DNA from: an uncultured Dorea sp.
GTDB taxonomy: Bacteria > Bacillota > Clostridia > Lachnospirales > Lachnospiraceae
Reading direction: 5' to 3'
NCBI GenBank assembly: GCA_910587575.1
Contig: CAJULU010000003.1
Location: 28,072-92,071, forward strand
Length of the DNA stretch: 64,000 nucleotides
Shown: one piece after another, positions 10,301 to 18,324 of the stretch
How the letters are laid out: each line of letters opens with the position of its first letter
Numbering within the stretch: the stretch's first letter is position 1
Notes under the pieces: model-generated
What the model was told of the DNA's origin: nothing
Databases searched by the model: none
Seen by the model: the letters and a program-made list of their open reading frames with translations, nothing else
Position numbers and translations under genes: made by a program

Positions 10301-10701
10301 AGATTGCAGAGAATGAGGAGATGGCGGCATGGAACCGGGAGTGGAGCGCACAGTTTGAGAAATATGCCCATGGGTGGATGCCGAAGCTGTTTCCGGCAGA
10401 TTACTATAAAGAGATGATTAATTACTGGATACCATTTGCGTATGACAGAAATCACAGGTATCCTTCCATCCGCTTCCCGTGGATCACTACGGTGGCATAC
10501 ACCAGTGAGGTGGCGGATGAGACGGCACAGGGGGAATATCTGAACCTTTGTGCAAGGGCACATATGGCACATGACGAGGCGACGCTTTCGATGCTGAAGA
10601 ATGCAGAGCATAGGAAAAAGTGTGTCTGCGAGTGCCGCAGCGGACAGATCTTTGCCGAATATTCGAGGATGAGGCCGATGGTCATCGGAGATTCGGAGTA
10701 A
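7396..10701 (+). CDS. large M14-family zinc carboxypeptidase-like protein
   Basis: 1101 residues. The ATG at 7396 is preceded by GGAGAAGAAGAG; the frame is open further upstream but lacks a better site. The last 350 residues hold an M14 metallocarboxypeptidase-like domain. The zinc motif HxxE is at residues 808-811 within ARHHANEVSSTNG, a candidate third His is at about 854 (ENVDGAAIHYEL), and a VDNHGVPSHEWEQQF motif follows. The first 700 residues are not recognised. No signal peptide is visible, so it is probably cytoplasmic and trims imported peptides. It is first in an operon with DUF969, DUF979, an M29-like peptidase and pyroglutamyl peptidase. Confidence 0.82.
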   Translation: MERLRIKKPSDREEMRYALEAALLLGFQSETAVFPAAAPDGETEVPRTEEELLGLWRMEDREQTGGYLPAEKKGPVFEPDFREKRGLEYLFSRGVFLKDEDYDFLPDRLDVKLVLPDDADEWMLAAACNLAFRFGMETTAYQGGILAPEGYEGNAVIFSYGETAQVALIEKPEGKAAEKAESRKPDAVQVRVSGSGRELLELCSLICEKFPLTDGVWRSWRDVLMDFTDDFAMRGADGQLAFLRALEEGKDGKHKFVLYGSPEISGAQKRYFPEAQIKDYKSGRKIYEKNYELPWEADVFERVLRDEIYPKLGKGDKVRIEGALSEGQKVREEIAARIGEEVEKRGACAGGIRIICAYKQGYSWMAENVIPAVMGKETEKIEIFFRPFLPEGETEWLDENGATPSYHNLKADDPDRWYDLPIRYLQELYPIQDMLTEKLSVPKERVVFGAYEGEEELTYLCRITGKDGNCEEFRYLARYSERPYLDGYPSLGKVHPATGYIQVWINEEEVLNRKLPTDLEGIWDIYQKQVLPECRAYIEEKTKGEAHSHMQPFFQELSLEVWASEPDFRTGSREDLISSLDALHEDLYFVGSDYFKNYGVQTVDEVFDAPGLILPKIHQRKGAPSFRVTLYERQKEEPCILDGGKVILSQKERGQISLWISRISCRDGKLVAEIPVKGVRAEVTAAYAKLFSDGVLSAGQEMDEGYEICFVGEDGNRYEASVPLKSPVQKKCITEIDLHEKELIGYETYREMIEELKGVEGIRVFRTARSYAGRELYGIWLEPQYQGYLSMTKRLGRCPSEIINARHHANEVSSTNGAFLLLRKLLTEEDYRGISDWLNLVIVPMENVDGAAIHYELQKEHPYWKFHVARFNAVGKEFYYDHFLQDTIHGEAMGLTRLFEKFVPDIIVDNHGVPSHEWEQQFSGYTSPSYKGFWLPRSLLYGYFWYVTDPEYRGNYPVNKKMEDVIADKIAENEEMAAWNREWSAQFEKYAHGWMPKLFPADYYKEMINYWIPFAYDRNHRYPSIRFPWITTVAYTSEVADETAQGEYLNLCARAHMAHDEATLSMLKNAEHRKKCVCECRSGQIFAEYSRMRPMVIGDSE

Positions 10702-10744
10702 AGATAGAGAGTCAATCATATTTTATCTAAAGGAGGAGTTTTCT

Positions 10745-11425
10745 ATGGAACTTGTGAAATTGGCGGGTGTACTGATCGTAATCGTCGGGTTTGCGCTGAA
10801 GCTGGATTCTATTCTGATTATTTTTCTGGCGCTTATTACGACCGGGATCGTGGGAGGCCTTGGGGTTGGCGGCCTTCTGGAGACGATCGGGGTGAATTTT
10901 GTGGCAAACAGGAGTATGGCAATCTTTATCATGATTCTTCTGATTACCGGTGTTCTTGAGAGGAACGGTCTTCGGGAGGCGGCGACGGATCTGATCAAGA
11001 AGGTCAAGGGCGCCACGGCAGGTAAGGTGGTTGCTGCTTATGGTATCATGCGTGGAATTTTCGCTGCCTTTAACGTAGGATTCGGCGGTGTGGCAGGATT
11101 TGTACGTCCGGTAGTGCTTCCGATGGCAGAAGCCGCTGTTAAGAACCAGGGGCACGAGGCAAAGGAGGAGCATGTGGAGGATATCAAGGGAATGGCTTCC
11201 GCTATGGAGAACTTTACCTGGTTCTTCTGGCAGGTGCTTTTCGTGGGCGGTTCCGGCGGGATCCTGGTGCAGAGTACGCTGGCATCCTTAGGGTATGAGG
11301 TAGAACTGATTGAACTGGCGGCAGCAGAGATTCCGGTTGCGGTTTTTGCTCTGATTGTGAGCTGTGCCATGACTCTGATGACGGACAAGAAGCTTACCAG
11401 GAAATACTATGGAGAAAATAAGTAG
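10745..11425 (+). CDS. DUF969 family membrane protein
   Basis: 226 residues, strongly hydrophobic, with about six predicted membrane segments. Typical DUF969 (COG3817) stretches are KLAGVLIVIVGFALKLDSI, ERNGLREAATDLIKKVKGAT and NVGFGGVAGFVRPVVLPMAE. DUF969 and DUF979 are nearly always adjacent and look like the two halves of one ion-transporter-superfamily permease. The AGGAGG-type site before the ATG and the short gaps place it in the peptidase operon. Pairing with pyroglutamyl peptidase suggests uptake of pyroglutamate or peptides; this is inferred from context. Confidence 0.85.
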   Translation: MELVKLAGVLIVIVGFALKLDSILIIFLALITTGIVGGLGVGGLLETIGVNFVANRSMAIFIMILLITGVLERNGLREAATDLIKKVKGATAGKVVAAYGIMRGIFAAFNVGFGGVAGFVRPVVLPMAEAAVKNQGHEAKEEHVEDIKGMASAMENFTWFFWQVLFVGGSGGILVQSTLASLGYEVELIELAAAEIPVAVFALIVSCAMTLMTDKKLTRKYYGENK

Positions 11426-11440
11426 GAGGCAGGATGAAGA

Positions 11441-12394
11441 ATGGCTGATTTAAAATTTATACAGGTAAATGAAACACTGGGCGCAAACCTGCTGAACATG
11501 GTGTGGGTACTTGTGGGCCTGATTGCAATCTATGCAGGAATTAAGAATCTGCTGGACGAGGAGAATCCGTCCAGATATGGAACTGCCCTGTTCTGGAGTT
11601 CTTTTGGCGTGGTATGTGCGTTTGGTACATGGCTGCCGGCGAAGGTTTCCGGCGTGCTGGTGATTGTGATGTGTCTTCCGCCGATTTTTAAGAAGGTGAA
11701 GGTAGGCAAGGTTGACACGCCCTCTAAGGAGCACACGATCGAGCAGTATCAGAAGGTGGGCATGAAGATCTTCTTCCCGGCGGTCTGCGTTGGTATCTTT
11801 TCGCTGGTTTTTGCATTTTTCAGCAATATCAGTTCGATGGTTGCGGTTACGCTTGGAGTTATTGTTGCAATGATCATTCTGATGGTTTATAATCCTAGTG
11901 AGAATAAACCGGTTGTGTTTTTAAAAGAGTCGGAGAGATTTCTTTCCATCATGGGTCCTCTCTGTATGCTTCCGCAGCTTCTTGGCTGTCTGGGAGGCGT
12001 GTTTACGGCTGCGGGCGTTGGAGACGTGGTTGCGGGTATTGTTGAGAAGATTGTTCCGAAGGGAAATGTCAATGTGGGAATCATTGTCTTTGCCATCGGT
12101 ATGGCAATCTTTACCATGATTATGGGAAATGCATTTGCGGCGATCACGGTTATCACCGTGGGAATCGGCGGTCCCTTCGTACTTGCATATGGGGCGGATC
12201 CGGTTACGATCGGTATGCTGGCTCTGACCTGTGGTTACTGCGGTACACTGTGTACGCCGATGGCGGCGAACTTTAATATCGTTCCGGTTGCGATCCTGAA
12301 CATGAAGGACCGCTGGGGCGTTATCAAGAAGCAGCTGGCTGTGGCGGTGATCATGCTGGTGTTCCAGATCGGTTATATGATTATTTTCAAATAG
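11441..12394 (+). CDS. DUF979 family membrane protein
   Basis: 317 residues with about nine hydrophobic segments, the partner of the DUF969 gene 15 bp upstream. Landmarks include NLLDEENPSRYGTALFW near residue 40, MGNAFAAITVITVGIGGPFV, and CGYCGTLCTPMAANFNIVP near the C terminus, which matches DUF979. It probably forms the second subunit of the same transporter. AGGAGGCAGGATGAAG precedes the ATG. Confidence 0.85.
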   Translation: MADLKFIQVNETLGANLLNMVWVLVGLIAIYAGIKNLLDEENPSRYGTALFWSSFGVVCAFGTWLPAKVSGVLVIVMCLPPIFKKVKVGKVDTPSKEHTIEQYQKVGMKIFFPAVCVGIFSLVFAFFSNISSMVAVTLGVIVAMIILMVYNPSENKPVVFLKESERFLSIMGPLCMLPQLLGCLGGVFTAAGVGDVVAGIVEKIVPKGNVNVGIIVFAIGMAIFTMIMGNAFAAITVITVGIGGPFVLAYGADPVTIGMLALTCGYCGTLCTPMAANFNIVPVAILNMKDRWGVIKKQLAVAVIMLVFQIGYMIIFK

Positions 12395-12437
12395 AGTCCG
12401 GAGGATTCCGGTAAGGGATGGGAAGAGATGAGTAGAG

Positions 12438-13427
12438 ATGTCGCATAATATGGAGCGTGGCGCAAAGATTGTCGTGGAAAAATGGATGCGGGTGAAACCG
12501 TGGGATAAGCTTCTGATTGTTACGACCAGGGAACATACGGAAGAAGCAGAAGTGATCCGGCGGTTTGCAGGTGAACGGGTGCATTCTGTGAATACGCTGG
12601 TGGTGGAAGATACCGGACGGCATGTGGGTGTGTTCTTTGATACCAATGCAGAGGTGTTTGACCCGTATTCCGCAGTGATCGCAGCTACGGATTACTCGCT
12701 GGTGACCACAAAGGCGGCGAAGCGTGCGATCCAGAAGCACAAGAAGTTTCTGTCTCTTCCTCTTTCTACCAATGACGGAAGGTCTATGCTGGAATATGAT
12801 TTCATGACCATGGATATGAAGAAGAGCCGTCTCATGGCGAAGGTGATTATGAAATATCTCCGGCACAGTAAGTTTATCCATGTGACGACGCCTGCGGGAA
12901 CGGATCTTAAGGTATATAAGGAAAACCGGAATCCGGGTTTTTTTAACGGAGTGATTAAGGATGGGAAGGGATATTCATCTGCCAGCATCGAGGCTTATGT
13001 CTCCATCGAAGAGACGAAGACCGCCGGAGTGCTGGTGGTGGACGGTTCTTTCGGATATATCGGAAGACCCCGGGAGCCGGTGAGGGTTCTGTTTGAACAG
13101 GGAAGGGTCAGGGAGATTGAAGATAGCCCGGAGGGCAGGCGCCTTCTGCAGTATATGGAGGACTACCGGGATGACAGGATCTTTATTGGCGGTGAGTTTG
13201 GAATCGGCCTGAACTCTTACTCCCGCTGCCTTGGGAACTGCTATATTGAGGATGAGTCGGCATATGGGACTTTTCATATCGGCCTGGGGCGCAATCTTGC
13301 ACTGGGAGGAATGCAGAATGCCAACGGACATTTTGACCTGGTGTGCCTGGAGCCGGATATCTATACGGATAACAGACAGATTATGCAGCAGGGGAAGATT
13401 ATTATACCGGAACCTGTCGTGTATTAG
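12438..13427 (+). CDS. M29-like (AmpS-type) aminopeptidase
   Basis: 329 residues. The C-terminal half carries the metal-site pattern of family M29 metallopeptidases: EFGIGLNSYSR, then ESAYGTFHIGLGRN and NANGHFDLVCL. The N-terminal half (ERGAKIVVEKWMRVKPWDKL) is also M29-like but shorter than in the approximately 400-residue thermophilic enzymes. Related folds include 2,5-dihydroxypyridine dioxygenase, so the activity is not certain. As the fourth gene of the operon it would release N-terminal residues from imported peptides. Confidence 0.72.
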   Translation: MSHNMERGAKIVVEKWMRVKPWDKLLIVTTREHTEEAEVIRRFAGERVHSVNTLVVEDTGRHVGVFFDTNAEVFDPYSAVIAATDYSLVTTKAAKRAIQKHKKFLSLPLSTNDGRSMLEYDFMTMDMKKSRLMAKVIMKYLRHSKFIHVTTPAGTDLKVYKENRNPGFFNGVIKDGKGYSSASIEAYVSIEETKTAGVLVVDGSFGYIGRPREPVRVLFEQGRVREIEDSPEGRRLLQYMEDYRDDRIFIGGEFGIGLNSYSRCLGNCYIEDESAYGTFHIGLGRNLALGGMQNANGHFDLVCLEPDIYTDNRQIMQQGKIIIPEPVVY

Positions 13428-13453
13428 ATTAGACTTTTAGGAGGTAAGTGGCA

Positions 13454-14098
13454 GTGAAAGTATTAGTGACAGGATTTGACCCCTTCGGGGGAGAGCCGGT
13501 GAATCCGGCGTTTGAGGCGGTGAAGCTGCTTCCGGACGAGATTGCGGGCGCAGAGATCGTGAAGCTTGAGATACCCACCGTATTTTCTAAGAGCGGCCCG
13601 GCCGTGGAGGAAGGGATCCGGAAGTATGAACCGGACGTGGTCATTAATGTAGGACAGGCGGGCGGACGCTCCTGTGTGACCATTGAGCAGGTGGCGATCA
13701 ATCTGGCGGAGGCAAGGATTCCGGATAATGCCGGGGAGCAGCCTTCTGACGAACCCATTCAGAAGGAAGGGGAACCGGCCTATTATGCAACGATCCCGGT
13801 GAAGGCGATTGTGAAGAATGTACGGGATCACGGGATTCCGTGCCACATTTCTTACACGGCGGGGACCTACGTGTGCAACAGCGTGATGTATAACGTGCTT
13901 CACATGACGGCGAAGAAATATCCGCATATCCGCGCTGGATTTATCCATGTGCCGTTTGCAGCGCAGCAGGCGGTGGAAAAGCCCAACGGGACACCGTTTA
14001 TGTCTCTGGAGATGATTGCAAAATCTCTGGAGTATGCCATTGAGGCAACGGTGAAGAATAAAGAGGATATTGCGGGAGTGATGGGTGAGACCCATTAG
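13454..14098 (+). CDS. pcp: pyroglutamyl-peptidase I
   Basis: 214 residues, cysteine peptidase family C15, removing N-terminal pyroglutamate from peptides in the cytoplasm. MKVLVTGFDPFGGEPVNPAF is the family N terminus. The catalytic triad is visible: Glu in TIEQVAINLAEARIPDN, Cys in GTYVCNSVMY and His in GFIHVPF. The GTG at 13454 is chosen because AGGAGG lies 9 bp before it and the product then starts exactly as the family does; a GTG two codons earlier is too close to the Shine-Dalgarno. It is last in the operon. Confidence 0.92.
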   Translation: MKVLVTGFDPFGGEPVNPAFEAVKLLPDEIAGAEIVKLEIPTVFSKSGPAVEEGIRKYEPDVVINVGQAGGRSCVTIEQVAINLAEARIPDNAGEQPSDEPIQKEGEPAYYATIPVKAIVKNVRDHGIPCHISYTAGTYVCNSVMYNVLHMTAKKYPHIRAGFIHVPFAAQQAVEKPNGTPFMSLEMIAKSLEYAIEATVKNKEDIAGVMGETH

Positions 14099-14212
14099 TA
14101 ATTTTTATGGGTGTATTGCTTGATGTTATCTCTTTCACACAGGCGTCCGACCGAATATGCAGGAACGAGCCTCTGAATAAAAGGGTTGGCTACTGGAAGG
14201 AGTATATAAAAG

Positions 14213-14235
14213 GGGGGCAGACAATGTCTGCCCCC
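14213..14235 (+). terminator. hairpin after pcp, likely terminator
   Basis: A 10-bp perfect stem GGGGGCAGAC / GTCTGCCCCC with a 3-nt loop, about 115 bp after pcp. The T-tract is poor, so termination strength is uncertain. Confidence 0.55.
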
Positions 14236-14307
14236 GGTATTTTGGACTGGTCATTCCCGACAGCCACCTTAAAAAGTTACCTGGTAATTATATAGATGAT
14301 TTGCTTC

Positions 14308-15690
14308 TTATAGGAATAGATATTTCAGTATAAACAATACCGCCAGTACATACATCAGCAGACTGATCTTCTTTTCTTTCGCCTTTCCCGTAATCAGATT
14401 CAATGCCACATAAGAGATCACACCCATGGAAATCCCTTCAGAGATACTATAGAAAAACGGCATTGCCGCAATGCAGATATAACACGGCAGAGCCTCGGAA
14501 ATATCATTAAAATCAATATTCACAACATTTGTCAACATATAGAATCCGACCACAATCAGCGCCGGCGCCGTTGCAAAGGACGGAATCGCCAGAAAGATCG
14601 GAGAGAGGAACAAGGCCAGTCCGAACAGAATCGCAGTGGTTACAGAGGTAAGCCCTGTCTTGCCGCCTTCTGTGACGCCGGAAGCGCTCTCTACAAATGT
14701 GGTAGTAGTGGTGGTTCCCAGTACCGCTCCCGCCGTAGTGGCCACCGCATCCGCCATAAGCGCACCTTTGATCCTGGGAAGTTTCCCTTCTTCATCCAGC
14801 ATATCTGCCTTGGAAGCCACACCAATAAGGGTTCCGATGGTGTCAAACATATCCACAAATAAGAATGCAAAGATTACCACAATAAAATTCAGTGAAAAGA
14901 TTCCGCTAAACTGCAGTTTCCCAAATACCGGCATAATACTCGGTACGGACAGTCCGTTGCTGAAATCGGGAAGAAGACCGTAAAATCCCAGTTCCGGATT
15001 GGGAACATAGAGACCCGTAAACTGACAGATGATTCCAAGAATCCAGGTAATCAGAATCCCCCACAGAATATTTCCCTTAATATTCTTAATGACCAGAATT
15101 CCAGTGATGATTACGCCGATGATCGCAAGCAGAACCGTGATTCCCACATCCTGCATTCCGGCTGCGGTTCCGTTGGCAAGATTATAACCGTCTATGGAGA
15201 ACAGTTCCACCAGTGTCGCACCGCTGATTACGATATTCGCATTCTGAAGCCCGATAAATGCGATAAACAGACCAATCCCTACGCTGACTGCAGCCTTGAG
15301 GTTCAGCGGGATTGCATTAAAGATCGCCTCACGCACATTGGTAAGGGACAGAACGATAAAGATAATTCCCTCTACGAACACTGCCGTAAGCGCCACTTCC
15401 CATTCGTATCCCATGCCCAGGACCACGGTATAGGCAAAGTAGGCGTTCAGCCCCATTCCGGGTGCAAGTGCAAAGGGATAATTCGCCAGGAACGCCATCA
15501 GAAGCGTACCGAGAAACGATGCAAGTGCGGTTGCCGTAAACACAGCCCCCTGATCCATTCCGGCAGCGGCCAGGATGCTTGGATTCACGGCAAGAATGTA
15601 TGCCATTGTCATAAAAGTGGTAATCCCCGCAAGTACCTCTGTACGGATATCTGTCTTGTTTTCTTCCAGTTTGAAGAATTTTTCTAACAT
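14308..15690 (-). CDS. NCS2 / AzgA-type purine (adenine, guanine, hypoxanthine) permease
   Basis: 460 residues, 12 or so membrane segments. The sequence opens with MLEKFFKLEENKTDIRTEVL and AGITTFMTMAYILAVNPSIL, the classic AzgA/PbuG-like start. FVDMFDTIGTLIGVASKADM and SGVTEGGKTGLTSV are the conserved NAT family motifs of this branch. It should import purine bases with protons. AAGGAGGAAGAAG precedes the ATG. A promoter is visible upstream, but I see no purine riboswitch in the short leader. Confidence 0.9.
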   Translation of the reverse strand: MLEKFFKLEENKTDIRTEVLAGITTFMTMAYILAVNPSILAAAGMDQGAVFTATALASFLGTLLMAFLANYPFALAPGMGLNAYFAYTVVLGMGYEWEVALTAVFVEGIIFIVLSLTNVREAIFNAIPLNLKAAVSVGIGLFIAFIGLQNANIVISGATLVELFSIDGYNLANGTAAGMQDVGITVLLAIIGVIITGILVIKNIKGNILWGILITWILGIICQFTGLYVPNPELGFYGLLPDFSNGLSVPSIMPVFGKLQFSGIFSLNFIVVIFAFLFVDMFDTIGTLIGVASKADMLDEEGKLPRIKGALMADAVATTAGAVLGTTTTTTFVESASGVTEGGKTGLTSVTTAILFGLALFLSPIFLAIPSFATAPALIVVGFYMLTNVVNIDFNDISEALPCYICIAAMPFFYSISEGISMGVISYVALNLITGKAKEKKISLLMYVLAVLFILKYLFL

Positions 15691-15742
15691 CTTCTTCCTC
15701 CTTTTCTCTCATGCTGTAGCAATAACATAGATTGATAACCAG

Positions 15743-15796
15743 AGTATGCCTTCGCATACTACCACTTATTTTAGCAAAATAATGTCTTAAAGTAAA
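15743..15796 (-). promoter_or_regulatory. promoter and leader hairpin of the purine permease gene
   Basis: On the minus strand TTTACT (15796-15791), a 17-bp spacer and TAAAAT (15773-15768). The roughly 70-nt leader has a small hairpin, AGTATGC / GCATACT (15743-15760). No guanine/adenine aptamer core is seen. Confidence 0.55.
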
Positions 15797-15833
15797 TGTT
15801 CTCTGTCTATTTTCTTTTATTTTGATATGCGTG

Positions 15834-15842
15834 TGATATAAT
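15834..15842 (+). promoter_or_regulatory. extended -10 promoter of the channel gene
   Basis: TGATATAAT (15834-15842) is a TGn-extended -10 with no good -35. Transcription would begin near 15849, which argues for the downstream ATG at 15892 as the real start of the channel gene. Confidence 0.45.
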
Positions 15843-15891
15843 AGGAAGTATCATGATCAAAAAAGCAACAGAAAAAGGAGACACATATCCC

Positions 15892-17466
15892 ATGAAAAGA
15901 CGGAAAAGAATTTATCTGTATATGACCGTAATCTTACTGTTTCTCTATGTCGGACTAGTGACGCTTCTTTACTTTTCCGAATACACCAGCAATAGTGCAT
16001 CCATCCGTACATTTGGCGATGCATTCTGGTACTCTCTGGTGACGCTGACGACTGTGGGTTATGGAGACCTGACGCCGGTAACGCCTCTGGGGCATGCGGT
16101 TGGAGTAGTTTTTCTGTTCCTGTCCGCAGGCATGATGATGACATTATTCGGGGCAGTGATATCCTTTGTCACAAGTGAAGGGCTGCCTTTTCTTATGCTT
16201 GGATTTCAGCGGAAGAAAAACTGGTACTATTTTGCAGATTATGGTGCGGAAGCAAACACGCTGGCAGGCAACATCTATAAGGAAGATTCGGAGGCCGTAA
16301 TCATTTTCGGAGAGAAAAGGGATGAACAGATGGAATTTCCGGATTATCCCTGCCTGTTTATCAGCGCATCGCCGGCCCGGATTGTAGCATGTAAGAAAGG
16401 GACTGGTTCGGAATGCAAGATTTTTCTGATGAAGGAAAATGATATCGGAGTGAACAGCCGTGCAATTGATTTACATAAATTACCTGTCAAAGTCTATGCC
16501 AGGACGACCAACGGACACGACCATCTTTCGGGAAATATTAATTTTTTTCACAGCTATGACTGCTGTGCCAGGCAATACTGGCGTTCCAGAGCGCTTTGCA
16601 GCCATGAAAATACGATTATACTGATTGGATTCGGGAACTATGGCCGCTGCATTCTGGAACGGGCAATCCTTACGAATATCATTTCTGCAGATCAGCATGT
16701 GGCTTATCATATCTTTGGAGATGCAGGAGAATTTCTTGCCATGCACAGCCATCTCCACGAGATGTTTTCGATGGGGGAAGAGTCTGAGAAGAGAGACTCC
16801 CTCATCTTCCACGAAGAGATCTGGGAAACGAACCATACGCTTTTAGAGCGGGCGGACCGAATTATCATCTGTCCGGATGACGAACCGGAAGGCTGGAACA
16901 TCTTCTGGCGGCTGGATCAGTACTATAAGATCTGCGGACAGATTCATCTGCATAGTAACCGCAAGGCTCCCGGTGTGTCTTATTTCGGAACCAATGAGGA
17001 GATCTACACTCCAAATCAGATTATGCGGACTGCTCTGAACCGGGCGGCGATTACGATCAATGAGATTTTCTGCAGATCCGTGTCTTATCCGACTCTTAGC
17101 TGGGACGAACTGGATGATTTCCACAGAGAGTCTAAAATCACTGCTGCGGATCATATCCTGATGAAAATCCGTATTCTTCTGAAAGACGAGACGATTACAG
17201 ATTTTACGACAGAAACAGTAGAAAAAGCATATCAGAAATATTGTGAAACAAAAACGGACAGATCCGTACAGGATATGTACCGCAGGATTGACCATCTGCG
17301 CTGGCTGCGCTTTTATACTTTTTACAACTGGAGCTACGGACCTGTGCGGGATGATGCGGCAAGGGTGCATCCCATGCTGTGCTCTTATACGGAGCTCAGT
17401 GCAGAACAGAAGAAAGAGCGGGATGCTGCATGGGAACTTCTGGGCAGTTTTTCAGTGGAACGTTAG
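15892..17466 (+). CDS. K+ channel with Rossmann-like domain and RyR-like C terminus
   Basis: 524 residues. Two membrane helices flank a pore loop with the potassium selectivity filter TTVGYGD (about residue 50). The cytoplasmic part includes a nucleotide-binding-like strand IILIGFGNYGRCILERA, as in TrkA-N/RCK domains. The last 60 residues (DHLRWLRFYTFYNWSYGPVR, then HPMLCSYTELSAEQKK) resemble the RyR repeat of ryanodine receptors, known in some bacterial channel proteins. The ATG at 15892 is preferred since AAAGGAG precedes it and the likely transcription start lies at about 15849; an in-frame ATG at 15853 is the alternative. The gating ligand is unknown. Confidence 0.8.
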   Translation: MKRRKRIYLYMTVILLFLYVGLVTLLYFSEYTSNSASIRTFGDAFWYSLVTLTTVGYGDLTPVTPLGHAVGVVFLFLSAGMMMTLFGAVISFVTSEGLPFLMLGFQRKKNWYYFADYGAEANTLAGNIYKEDSEAVIIFGEKRDEQMEFPDYPCLFISASPARIVACKKGTGSECKIFLMKENDIGVNSRAIDLHKLPVKVYARTTNGHDHLSGNINFFHSYDCCARQYWRSRALCSHENTIILIGFGNYGRCILERAILTNIISADQHVAYHIFGDAGEFLAMHSHLHEMFSMGEESEKRDSLIFHEEIWETNHTLLERADRIIICPDDEPEGWNIFWRLDQYYKICGQIHLHSNRKAPGVSYFGTNEEIYTPNQIMRTALNRAAITINEIFCRSVSYPTLSWDELDDFHRESKITAADHILMKIRILLKDETITDFTTETVEKAYQKYCETKTDRSVQDMYRRIDHLRWLRFYTFYNWSYGPVRDDAARVHPMLCSYTELSAEQKKERDAAWELLGSFSVER

Positions 17467-17480
17467 ATAAGGCTTATGCA

Positions 17481-17535
17481 TTAAGATATTTTTAAGAATT
17501 CTGTCAGGTTTCTTTTAAGTCGGATATCTTATAGT
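17481..17535 (+). promoter_or_regulatory. candidate response-regulator binding region and -10 of the two-component operon
   Basis: TTAAG occurs at 17481, 17492 and 17515 (spacings 11 and 23, near one and two helical turns), upstream of TATAGT (17530-17535). OmpR-family regulators bind such direct repeats, so autoregulation is plausible. Confidence 0.35.
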
Positions 17536-17616
17536 ACCTGTGTAAGAAACAACAGGCAAAATACAGCAGGTAACCGGAAGCCGGACCTGAAGATGTACAG
17601 AAACGGAGGGATGTCT

Positions 17617-18324
17617 ATGGAAGCGGATACGATACTGGTGGTAGACGACAATAAAGAAATCGTATATTCCATCAGCGAACTGCTGAAATACGAAGGGTAT
17701 CAGGTCGTAAAGGCCTATGACGGCATGGAGGCGCTGGAGGCAATGGAGCGGCAGAGGATTGACCTGATTCTGCTGGATGTCATGATGCCAAGGATGAACG
17801 GACTGTCTGCGCTTATGAAGCTGCGGGAGAAGAGTAAGATTCCTGTGATTATTCTGTCGGCAAAGACGGAGGAGAGCGACAAGGTGTCGGGACTGGTGCT
17901 GGGAGCGGATGATTATGTGGAGAAGCCTTACCAGCCGGCAGAACTGACGGCAAGGATCAAAGCACATCTGCGGCGGTATCACGTCTGGGGAGCGCAGAAG
18001 CCCAAGGAGGATGAGGACAGGATTGTCAACGGAGGACTGGTGCTTGATAAGAAGCAGAAGCTGGTGATTGTGGAAGGGGAGGAGGTGCGCCTGACCGCTA
18101 CGGAATATAAGATCATGGAGCTTCTGATGGACCATCCGGGGCAGATATTCCCGGCAGAGCAGATCTATGAGATTGTGTGGAATGAGAAGGCGGATTTTGC
18201 CGTTGAGAATACGGTGATGGTGCATATCCGCCATATCCGTGAGAAAGTGGAGATTGATTGTAAGAAACCAAGATATGTAAAGGTGGTGTGGGGCATTGGA
18301 TACAAGATGGAAAAATATGACTGA
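17617..18324 (+). CDS. OmpR-family response regulator
   Basis: 235 residues. The receiver domain has the acidic pair in ILVVDDNKE, the phospho-acceptor Asp54 in LILLDVMMPRMNG, the Thr/Ser position in VIILSAKTEE and the switch Lys in VEKPYQP. The C-terminal winged helix is seen as VRLTATEYKIMELLMDHPG, ending in VKVVWGIGYKMEK. The ATG at 17617 is chosen because GGAGGG sits 6 bp before it. It overlaps the histidine kinase start, so the two are translationally coupled. The architecture is VanR-like, but no van genes are present. Confidence 0.92.
   Translation: MEADTILVVDDNKEIVYSISELLKYEGYQVVKAYDGMEALEAMERQRIDLILLDVMMPRMNGLSALMKLREKSKIPVIILSAKTEESDKVSGLVLGADDYVEKPYQPAELTARIKAHLRRYHVWGAQKPKEDEDRIVNGGLVLDKKQKLVIVEGEEVRLTATEYKIMELLMDHPGQIFPAEQIYEIVWNEKADFAVENTVMVHIRHIREKVEIDCKKPRYVKVVWGIGYKMEKYD

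Noticed and set aside
14107..14295. 62-codon plus-strand ORF after pcp
   Set aside because: It overlaps the terminator hairpin, has no good ribosome-binding site and no recognisable family.
15691..15852. Possible purine riboswitch upstream of the purine permease
   Set aside because: The leader is only about 70 nt and lacks the conserved aptamer core; only a small hairpin is present.
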